Below, in pieces: positions 49,916 through 55,791 of a stretch of 55,791 nt of DNA. Below the pieces are notes generated by a model. That model did no database searches, had not been told where the DNA came from, and saw only the letters and a list, made by a program, of their open reading frames with translations. Position 1 is the first letter of the stretch. Each line of letters starts with the position of its first letter. The position numbers were made by a program, and so were the translations under genes. Origin of the DNA: Actinomycetes bacterium (lineage in GTDB: Bacteria; Actinomycetota; Thermoleophilia; Gaiellales; F1-60-MAGs149); the NCBI GenBank assembly GCA_025360225.1, contig JANYCN010000034.1, forward strand, positions 98,063-153,853. Direction: 5' to 3'.

Positions 49916-50134
49916 GTGAAGACCCGCTCACGCCCAGCTCAACGACAGATCCTGCTGGATCACGGCGTCCGCACGATCAGCGTCTCCTCAACGGCGAACC
50001 TCTCCGCCGACGAGACGGCGGCGGCGCTCCTCGCCGCCACGCCAGCAATCGCCGACGAGATCCGGCACCGATTCGCGCCCTACATCCTGCTGGTCGGCAA
50101 GGCGGGAGCCGTCCGGCATCTGACGCTCCGCTAA
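49916..50134 (+). CDS. Small protein of unknown function downstream of ogt
   Basis: 72 residues from GTG 49916, preceded by GGGGAGG at about 7-10 nt, which supports real translation. The sequence MKTRSRPAQRQILLDHGV, then ISVSSTANLSADETAAALLAATPAIADEIRHRF and APYILLVGKAGAVRHLTLR (parts), suggests a mixed alpha/beta fold. I recognise no family. It is probably the third gene of the ECF sigma-ogt transcription unit and is convergent with the ROK kinase gene. Confidence 0.65.
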   Translation: MKTRSRPAQRQILLDHGVRTISVSSTANLSADETAAALLAATPAIADEIRHRFAPYILLVGKAGAVRHLTLR

Positions 50135-50175
50135 GCGGGGAGCGGAGCGCCTCGCCGTTCCTTATGCCGCCAGCT

Positions 50176-51144
50176 TCACGCCGTCCGGGAGCGGCTTCGC
50201 AGCGCGGCACCGATCGCGCCGCCGAGGTCGCCGAGCGCTGCGAGGAGCACGGCGGGTGGCTGGTCGGTGACGAACAGGTGCGGGCGCATTGCAGCGAGGA
50301 TGCGCTCGACGTACGGCTGGCCGAGGCGCGACCCGAGGCCACCGCCGATCACCACGGCCTCGACGTCGAGCAGGTTGACGGCGGAGGCGATGCCGGCACC
50401 GAGCGCCTCGACGGCGCCCTCGATCAGCCGTTCCGCGAGCCGGTCGCCCTTCTCGAGCGCCTCGGCCCAGACGCCGCTGGCGAGCCGCTCCTTGCCACGG
50501 CGCTCCATGATCTCGAACAGCTTGGTGGCCTTGCCGGCGTCGTGCAGCTCACGTGCCCGCACCTCCATCGCGCCCCGTCCTGCGTAGGCCTCGAGACAGC
50601 CGCGGCGTCCACAGGGGCAGGGCGCGCCGTCGCGGACGACGACCATGTGGCCGATCTCACCGGCGCTGCCGCGCCCGATCCACCGCCTGCCTTCGAGCAC
50701 GAGCCCGCCGCCCACGCCCGTGCCCCAGAACACGCCGAGCACCGTCTCGTATGGCCGACCAGCGCCGAGGTGGAACTCGGCCTCCGTCGCGACGTCCACG
50801 TCGTTGCCGACGGCGACCGGAACGCCGAACGCGTCGGACAGGGTCGCTCCGAGCGGGAACGCTCCCTCCCACCCCGGGATGTTCGGCGACCGCTCGACCA
50901 CGCCCGTCGCGCTGTCGACGGCGCCTGGGGCGCCAACGCCGACGCCGTCGAGATCGGCGAGGTCCAGGCCAGCCCCCTGCGTCGCCTCCGTCATCGCCCG
51001 CACCATCGACTGCGCTACCGCGGCCGGGCCACCGCCGTCGCGCGGGGTCGGGAGGCGTGCCTGCCCAACCACCGCGTGCTCCGCGTCGAGCACGACGGCC
51101 TGGATCTTCGTCCCGCCAAGGTCGATCCCACCGGTAGCCTTCAT
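50176..51144 (-). CDS. ROK-family sugar kinase (glucokinase-like)
   Basis: 322 residues from ATG 51144. The phosphate-binding start is GGIDLGGTKIQAVVLD. The active site has VGVGAPGAVD and AVGNDVDVATEAEF. GEIGHMVVV with the zinc motif CPCGRRGCLEAY identifies the ROK class. GGGLGSRLGQPYVERI closes the nucleotide site. There is no DNA-binding domain, so it is an enzyme (glucokinase or N-acetylhexosamine kinase) rather than a repressor. It lies downstream of the polysaccharide-type cluster but has its own leaderless promoter. Confidence 0.92.
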   Translation of the reverse strand: MKATGGIDLGGTKIQAVVLDAEHAVVGQARLPTPRDGGGPAAVAQSMVRAMTEATQGAGLDLADLDGVGVGAPGAVDSATGVVERSPNIPGWEGAFPLGATLSDAFGVPVAVGNDVDVATEAEFHLGAGRPYETVLGVFWGTGVGGGLVLEGRRWIGRGSAGEIGHMVVVRDGAPCPCGRRGCLEAYAGRGAMEVRARELHDAGKATKLFEIMERRGKERLASGVWAEALEKGDRLAERLIEGAVEALGAGIASAVNLLDVEAVVIGGGLGSRLGQPYVERILAAMRPHLFVTDQPPAVLLAALGDLGGAIGAALRSRSRTA

Positions 51145-51151
51145 CTGCCCA

Positions 51152-51157
51152 ATCCTA
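51152..51157 (-). promoter_or_regulatory. -10 hexamer of the ROK kinase gene, fused to the GT87 stop codon
   Basis: Minus-strand TAGGAT lies 7 nt before ATG 51144, and its TAG is the stop codon of the upstream membrane-protein gene. Confidence 0.5.
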
Positions 51158-52465
51158 CTGATCGTTGCGGGCGACGTGCAGAGCGGGGCCGGCGACAGCG
51201 ATCGTCGCCGCGACGATGCCACCGGCGAGCGGGTAGACGAGGTAGGAGGTCTGAAACACGCGTGCGACCTCGACGAGCACCAGCACCGACACGGCGAACC
51301 CGGCAGCAGGGAGCCAGGGCTCGCGTAGCCGCCGCTGGGCGAGGAGCAGGACGACGAGAACCGGACCGAGCGTCACGGCGGCGATCGGCAGGAACGGGTA
51401 GGCGCCGTTCCTGCTGACCACGCCAGCACGCACCAGGAACCCCGCCACGCCGTAGCCGATGACGCGATAGGCGGACGCGGCGTACGTGACGGTGTCGGCC
51501 CAGAAGGCGGTCGGGCTCCAGAGGACGAACGGCGCGATGCCGACCCCCAGCACGAGCGCACCGACCGCCGCGGGCTTGCGGAGCGCCGCCCACCCGCCCG
51601 CCTGCCAGATCGCGAGGGCGACGAAGGGGATCGCCAGCACGGCGAACTGCTTGAACAGCACCGCGACGGCGAGCAGCACGGCCGCCGCCGTCCAGCGGCG
51701 CCGGTGGACGGCGGCGAAGGAGAGGACGAGCGGCAGCACGCACAGCGCGTCGGCGGTGCCGGTCCACGCGCCGCGCACGAGCAACGGGTTCGCCGCGAGG
51801 AGGAGCCCGGCGCCCAGCCGAAGGGCGAGCGGGCCGGGGAGCATCAGCGCCGCGCCAAGCAGGCCGAGCGTCGCTACAAGGACGAGGAAACGAAGGTCGT
51901 CGAGCGGTGACGGGAGCAGCGTCCACGCCGCCCCGGCGGCGACCGTACCGGGGAAGTAGGCGAGGTGGTCAAGCGCCGGCGGCCGGGTCGCTGAGGGCGG
52001 GTAGAAGCGTTCGAGCCCGGAGTGGCCGTAGTCGTGACCGTAGGGATCGGCGCCGGAGCGCAGCACGTGGCCGGCGAGCTCGATCTCGTACGTCGAGTCG
52101 TTGTCGTACAACCACGGCGACGTCGCGTCACGCAGCCCTGCCTGCAAGGCGACGCCGGGGACGAGCAGCGCCAGCGCGACGAGGCCGGTGACGGCAAGCA
52201 CGAGCGGGCCGCGCCATCGCTCAGCGCAGACCAGAACGACGACGATCGCGAGCGCGGCACCGAGCGCCGCGAAGGCCGCCGCGGAGCGCAGCACACCGAT
52301 GTCCCACGCACCGTGCGCGGCACGGACGAGCGCGCCGAGCAGCCCGTGCGGGTGCAGCGCGGTACCGACGGGCGGGAGCACGGCACCGGCGCCGAGCTCG
52401 GGCACCGCAACGAGCGCGAGGCCGGCGGCGACGGCGAGCACGCCGACCGCGTGGCCGCGCCTCAC
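51155..52465 (-). CDS. GT87-like polytopic membrane glycosyltransferase
   Basis: 436 residues from GTG 52465, which overlaps the PQQ-protein stop (GTGA). About eleven to twelve hydrophobic helices are present. The long first outer loop has DNDSTYEIELAGHVLRSGADPYGHDYGHSGLERFYPPS (shown without its full context), typical of the DUF2029/GT87 polyprenol-phosphate-sugar transferases. An acidic pair there is the likely catalytic site. It probably transfers a lipid-linked sugar on the outer face of the membrane. It is the last gene of the Wzy-like/PQQ/GT87 operon. Confidence 0.83.
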   Translation of the reverse strand: MRRGHAVGVLAVAAGLALVAVPELGAGAVLPPVGTALHPHGLLGALVRAAHGAWDIGVLRSAAAFAALGAALAIVVVLVCAERWRGPLVLAVTGLVALALLVPGVALQAGLRDATSPWLYDNDSTYEIELAGHVLRSGADPYGHDYGHSGLERFYPPSATRPPALDHLAYFPGTVAAGAAWTLLPSPLDDLRFLVLVATLGLLGAALMLPGPLALRLGAGLLLAANPLLVRGAWTGTADALCVLPLVLSFAAVHRRRWTAAAVLLAVAVLFKQFAVLAIPFVALAIWQAGGWAALRKPAAVGALVLGVGIAPFVLWSPTAFWADTVTYAASAYRVIGYGVAGFLVRAGVVSRNGAYPFLPIAAVTLGPVLVVLLLAQRRLREPWLPAAGFAVSVLVLVEVARVFQTSYLVYPLAGGIVAATIAVAGPALHVARNDQ

Positions 52466-53832
52466 TTCACCGGCTCGAGCGCGGAGAGCTGGTAGGCGCC
52501 CTCGAAGTAGATCGTCGTCTGGTCCGCGACGACCGGCGCGTACCGTCCGCTCGACGATTGCCACACGACACGGTGGGTGTTCACGTCGATGCCGTACGAG
52601 CGTCCGGGGCCTGCCTTGATCGGGCGCTGCGCGCCCTTGTGCGACCCAGGGAGGGTGGAGAAGTAGATCACGCCGTCGACGATCGTCGGCGCCCCAGCGA
52701 TCGCCGACGCCGCGTTGAACGTCCAACGCACGTCACCGGTCGCGGCGTCCACGGCGACAAGCTGGCCTGAGAACGTGCCGACGTAGACCCGGCGTTGGAA
52801 GACCGCGGGCGCGCTGTACACGTAGGAGCCAACGTTCTTCGCCCAGATCAGCTTGCCGCTCTTCTCACCAAACGAGTAGACGTAGCCGTCGGTGTTCGCC
52901 GCGTACACGCGCCCGTAGGCGACGGTTGGCGTGGCGTAGAAGTACTCGCGTGCGCCGAACCGTGCGAACGAGGTCTGGCGCCACCGTTGGCGCCCCGTGC
53001 GGGCGTCGAGCGCGTAGAAGCCGCCGCGGTCGGTGCCGATGAACAGCACGCCGTCGTGGTAGGCGGCGGAGTCGGTGATCGCCGAGTCGACAGGATGCGA
53101 CCAGAGGATGCGATGGGTGCGGGTTGACAACGCGTAGACGCGCCCGTCCCAGCCGCCGTAGTACAGGACGCCGCCTACCAGCAGCAGCGACGACTCGACG
53201 ACGGGCGTCTTCACCTTCCACCGCAGCGCGCCTGTCGCCGCGTCGACCGCGACGACCAGGCCACGTCCGTTTCGGTCGTGGTTGCAGAGCGGCCCCATGA
53301 ACGTGTGGTAGACGACGCCGCCGGCAACCACAGGTGACGCGGCCGAGCAGTGGTGAAACTCGCGTGACCAAACGACCTTGCCCGTCACGGTGTCACGAGC
53401 GACGAGCGAGCCATGTTGCTGCCCGTAGAAGATGCGACCGTAGGCGACCACCGGCGGGAACTCAACGAGGCTCGTCTTCGTCGTCCACCGCGTGCGGAAC
53501 GGTGGATGCACGGCGTAGCCCGGCGCGAGATGGGTGCGTTGTGCGTCGAACCCGTACATCGGCCACGGCTCAGAGGTGTCGGGGGCAGCCGGGGTTGGTG
53601 TCGTGACGGTGGTCGTCTCGGTCGAGGAGCCGGTCGAGCTGCCGAGCGTCGTGCTGGAGCTCAAGGAGCTGACCGTGGCATCGCCTGGGATCGTGTCGGT
53701 CGTAACGAACTCGTCGGTGGAGTTGCCGCGGACGTCGTGGTTCGACAGCTGGTCCGAGACGTACCAGGCCGCGCCGGCGCCGCCAGCGAGGACGACGACA
53801 CCAGCTGCGGCAACGAGCCGACGCCATCTCAT
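52462..53832 (-). CDS. Membrane-anchored PQQ-type beta-propeller protein
   Basis: 456 residues from ATG 53832. A signal anchor (about 5-25) and a Ser/Thr-rich linker (about 40-85) precede seven or so beta-propeller blades with the PQQ-repeat rhythm, for example GSLVARDTVTGKVVWSREF, GLVVAVDAATGALRWKVK, GGFYALDARTGRQRWR and GQLVAVDAATGDVRWTF. The enzyme-type PQQ-binding residues of dehydrogenases are not evident, so a BamB-like scaffolding or ligand-sensing role outside the membrane is more likely. It is coupled to the O-antigen polymerase-like gene upstream and the GT87-like gene downstream by 4-base overlaps. Confidence 0.88.
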   Translation of the reverse strand: MRWRRLVAAAGVVVLAGGAGAAWYVSDQLSNHDVRGNSTDEFVTTDTIPGDATVSSLSSSTTLGSSTGSSTETTTVTTPTPAAPDTSEPWPMYGFDAQRTHLAPGYAVHPPFRTRWTTKTSLVEFPPVVAYGRIFYGQQHGSLVARDTVTGKVVWSREFHHCSAASPVVAGGVVYHTFMGPLCNHDRNGRGLVVAVDAATGALRWKVKTPVVESSLLLVGGVLYYGGWDGRVYALSTRTHRILWSHPVDSAITDSAAYHDGVLFIGTDRGGFYALDARTGRQRWRQTSFARFGAREYFYATPTVAYGRVYAANTDGYVYSFGEKSGKLIWAKNVGSYVYSAPAVFQRRVYVGTFSGQLVAVDAATGDVRWTFNAASAIAGAPTIVDGVIYFSTLPGSHKGAQRPIKAGPGRSYGIDVNTHRVVWQSSSGRYAPVVADQTTIYFEGAYQLSALEPVK

Positions 53833-55259
53833 GCCGGGACGACCTCGACGCTCGCGGCTGGACGCGGGACGAGCGTCGCCGTGCCGGCGATCGCAGCGAT
53901 CGCCCACCACGTCGGGTCGGCGAAGAACTGGTCGTAGGCGAGGCCGTGCACGACGAGGGCAGTGAGCGAGGCAGCGAGGATCATCCGCAGGACAGGATCG
54001 ACGATGCGTCGGATGTGCCACGCGATCACGGCCAGGGTCGCCAGGAACAGCACGAGGCCCCCGACGCCCAGCTCGGACGCGACGTCGACGACGACGTTAT
54101 GTGGGGCGATGCGCGCACGTTCCGACGCCGTCGATCCGGTCGCGACGCCAAACCCGCCGAGCCCGACGCCGACGAGGGCGTGGTGTGCGAACGTTGACGT
54201 GCCGCGCTCGGCAAGGCCGAGCCGGCTCGACGTCGCCTTGTCCAACGACCGCGCGATGGCCTTGCCGACCTGTGGCTGGGTGAGGAGCACGCCAGCCGCG
54301 ACGAGCAGGACGCCAACGCCGAGCGCGATCGCGACGCGACGGCGCCAGAGGATCGCCGCGATCATCGCAAGGCCGCCAGCGAGCGCGGCGAAGCTCGTCT
54401 GCGACACGGAGAAGACGATGCCGGCGAACATGACCGGCGCGGTCAACAGCGCGACGAGGGTCGACACCCGGGCGCGGCCGGCGACGGCGAGCGAGACGAT
54501 CGTGACGAGCGCGAGCACCTCGACGCGGCCGAACATGCTCGGGTCATACAGCAACGAGTTCGCGCGAAAGAGACCGGAGTAGGCATAGGTGACGTCGACC
54601 TTGTCGTTCGTCACGTAGTTGTGCCGCCGCACGTGCTCGATCACCGCGACGACCCCCATGACCGTCGCGACGACGATCTGGACGCTCGGCACGGCGACGA
54701 GGAAGCGACGCGCGCCCTGCATCCGTGCGACGAAGCCGGCCAGGAGCCCGAGCGGCGCGTACGTTGCGACGATCTCGAAGGACCCGCGCGTCAGGTCGCC
54801 GGTCCACTGGAGGCTCGCGGCGGCGAGCACGAGGTGCGCGGCAAGAAGCCAGCCGATCGGGCCGAGCCCGGGTGGGACCGCCCGCCGCCGGACGCTCTCA
54901 ACAACCAGCGCAGCGAGGCCAGAGAGCAGCACGAGGTAGAGCGGCACGAGGTAGTGGATCGGCCGGATCGGGTTGGCGAGCGGCATCCGCAGCGCGAACA
55001 CGAGGCCAGCGACGGGCACGACGATCGGCCAGCGCAACGCACAGGCGGTGCCGAGCACGAGCACGCCGAGTGCGGCGGCGCCCGCCGCGACGGCGAGCGC
55101 CGGGTGGCGTTCGATCGAGCCGAGCGCGGGCCCCTGGCCGGCGGCGAGCGGCACGACACCAACGAGCGTGACGAAGATCGCGGGTAGCCGAACGGCTGGG
55201 CCGCGCTCGACGAGCAGCAGTCCCACACCCAACGCGGCCAGAAGGGCGAACCACGGCAT
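53829..55259 (-). CDS. O-antigen ligase/polymerase-family membrane protein (Wzy/WaaL-like)
   Basis: 476 residues from ATG 55259 with about twelve membrane helices. The large outer loop (about 210-380) contains YSGLFRANSLLYDPSMFGRVEVLALV. The family signature region is HHALVGVGLGGFGVATG followed by APHNVVVDVASELGVGGLVLFLATLAV (parts), with the conserved histidine of the Wzy_C/O-antigen-ligase family. It polymerises or ligates lipid-linked glycans on the outer face of the inner membrane. It is the first gene of the three-gene operon. Confidence 0.9.
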   Translation of the reverse strand: MPWFALLAALGVGLLLVERGPAVRLPAIFVTLVGVVPLAAGQGPALGSIERHPALAVAAGAAALGVLVLGTACALRWPIVVPVAGLVFALRMPLANPIRPIHYLVPLYLVLLSGLAALVVESVRRRAVPPGLGPIGWLLAAHLVLAAASLQWTGDLTRGSFEIVATYAPLGLLAGFVARMQGARRFLVAVPSVQIVVATVMGVVAVIEHVRRHNYVTNDKVDVTYAYSGLFRANSLLYDPSMFGRVEVLALVTIVSLAVAGRARVSTLVALLTAPVMFAGIVFSVSQTSFAALAGGLAMIAAILWRRRVAIALGVGVLLVAAGVLLTQPQVGKAIARSLDKATSSRLGLAERGTSTFAHHALVGVGLGGFGVATGSTASERARIAPHNVVVDVASELGVGGLVLFLATLAVIAWHIRRIVDPVLRMILAASLTALVVHGLAYDQFFADPTWWAIAAIAGTATLVPRPAASVEVVPA

Positions 55260-55266
55260 CCCGCGG

Positions 55267-55272
55267 AGTCTA
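55267..55272 (-). promoter_or_regulatory. -10 hexamer, leaderless promoter of the Wzy-like operon
   Basis: Minus-strand TAGACT lies 7 nt before ATG 55259. The stretch from here to 55440 shows no gene that I can support. Confidence 0.5.
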
Positions 55273-55440
55273 CCGGTCTCGCGGAGGCGGACTCGTCACG
55301 GGGTGGAGGTGCGCGTCGCGACCCCAACGCGCACCGCTCGGGTTCGTGAGGACGGGCATGGCGGCGCGGTCGGACGTCGGTAGGGCGAACACAAGGTCGG
55401 CGCCGACGACGGCCGGGGGATCGAACCGCTCGACCGCTCA

Positions 55441-55614
55441 GAGATCGACGACGCCGTCTCCCTCGACCGCGAAGCCAACCACTGCCGCGCCGAGTTCAAC
55501 ACCATCAGACCGCACGAAGCGCTCGTCTGGAACCGCCCGCTCGACGTCCACCACCTCCTCGCCAGCCCGACGATCCCCACCTATCAGAAGGCCGAAACCC
55601 TGCCAGTTTCTTGA
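55441..55614 (+). pseudogene. C-terminal remnant of an integrase-core transposase (IS3/IS481-like)
   Basis: 58 codons ending in TGA at 55614 encode EIDDAVSLDREANHCRAEFN, then TIRPHEALVWNRPLDVHHLL. The FNTIRPHEAL motif is the closing element of the DDE integrase core of IS3/IS481-type transposases. No start, DNA-binding domain or DDE residues are found upstream, so only the tail of an insertion sequence survives. It lies 18 bases before repeat copy 5. Confidence 0.75.
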
Positions 55615-55632
55615 CGCAGAACGCGAGAACGG

Positions 55633-55791
55633 TAGTGGTCTGATTGTGAGATGGCGTGGTCATCCGACTGCCTGGATCGTCCTGCGCTTGTCGGCTCTGC
55701 CACCCGTCGGGTGGCTCCGCCGCTCAGCTCCGGCGACCGCGCCCCGGCCCGCTCTGCGTGCCGGATCGTGGGCTTCGCGGGAACGTCGCGC
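55633..55791. repeat. CTAG-ended inverted-repeat element, copy 5 (cut by window end)
   Basis: It begins TAGTGGTCTGATTGTGAG and continues through the family blocks CATCCGACTGCCTGGATCG, GGCTCTGCCACCCGTCGGG and GTGGGCTTCGCGGGAACG to the last base of the window. The right-hand half, including any twin hairpins, lies outside. Confidence 0.88.

Overview
The window looks like a chromosomal segment of a very high-GC actinobacterium. A Thermoleophilia-like lineage (Gaiellales or Solirubrobacterales type) is my inference from the gene order rsmE-yqeY-phoH-ybeY-dgkA-cdd-era, the RodZ-like HTH protein starting MFEIGPTLREARER, the base composition and the many leaderless-type promoters. No plasmid, phage or CRISPR signature was seen.

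Layout. 1-5.5 kb: a truncated SixA-type phosphatase, a polytopic membrane protein, and a signalling cluster of two near-identical OmpR/PhoB response regulators, one histidine kinase and a DUF47 (PhoU-like) protein. 5.6-12.4 kb: tRNA-His followed at once by a RodZ-like gene, then RsmE, YqeY, PhoH, YbeY, a DgkA-PAP2 fusion, a hypothetical protein, Cdd, Era and a GNAT acetyltransferase. 12.4-15.3 kb (minus): a gamma-glutamyltransferase-family protein and a GHL/DUF4015 glycosidase-like protein. 15.4-21.4 kb: a tight catabolic-looking operon of two DeoC homologues, a 2-hydroxyacid dehydrogenase, a full aldehyde dehydrogenase, a half-length aldehyde dehydrogenase, a DMT-type membrane protein and an SDR. 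21.5-25.9 kb: a HEAT-repeat protein with a processive GT2 glycosyltransferase, then an M3 peptidase. 26-31 kb: a GAF-GGDEF protein, a broken secreted-protein gene, QueA, and a sigma factor with a membrane partner. 31.6-37.9 kb: a 2118-residue secreted Ig-like repeat protein. 38-41 kb: agmatinase-family enzyme, YbaK, Lon/PDZ protease and two small proteins. 41-49 kb: two GGDEF/HD-GYP proteins, an aminotransferase, SucC/SucD and an EamA transporter. 48.9-55.3 kb: ECF sigma-Ogt-small protein, a ROK kinase, and a polysaccharide-type trio (Wzy-like, PQQ-propeller, GT87-like).

Three genome-scale patterns stand out. First, a family of MITE-like repeats (five copies, one cut by the window edge) with about 40-bp terminal inverted repeats ending in CTAG lies mostly at gene 3' ends, and the CTAG supplies the stop codon of neighbouring genes. 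Second, about fifteen transcription-unit heads carry a TANNNT hexamer exactly 6-7 nt before the start codon, which is the leaderless-mRNA signature. In five places the TAG stop codon of the upstream gene is the first half of the next gene's -10 hexamer. Third, two operon-internal genes (DUF47 and dgkA) appear to start with CTG behind a well-spaced Shine-Dalgarno sequence.

Functionally, the most intriguing unit is the 15.4-21.4 kb operon. It pairs a complete DeoC with a DeoC lacking its Schiff-base lysine, and a complete aldehyde dehydrogenase with a half-length one lacking the catalytic residues. This suggests a heteromeric deoxyribose-phosphate/acetaldehyde oxidation system. The abundance of GGDEF and HD-GYP proteins next to polysaccharide and surface-protein genes suggests c-di-GMP-controlled envelope functions, but no direct link can be read from the sequence.
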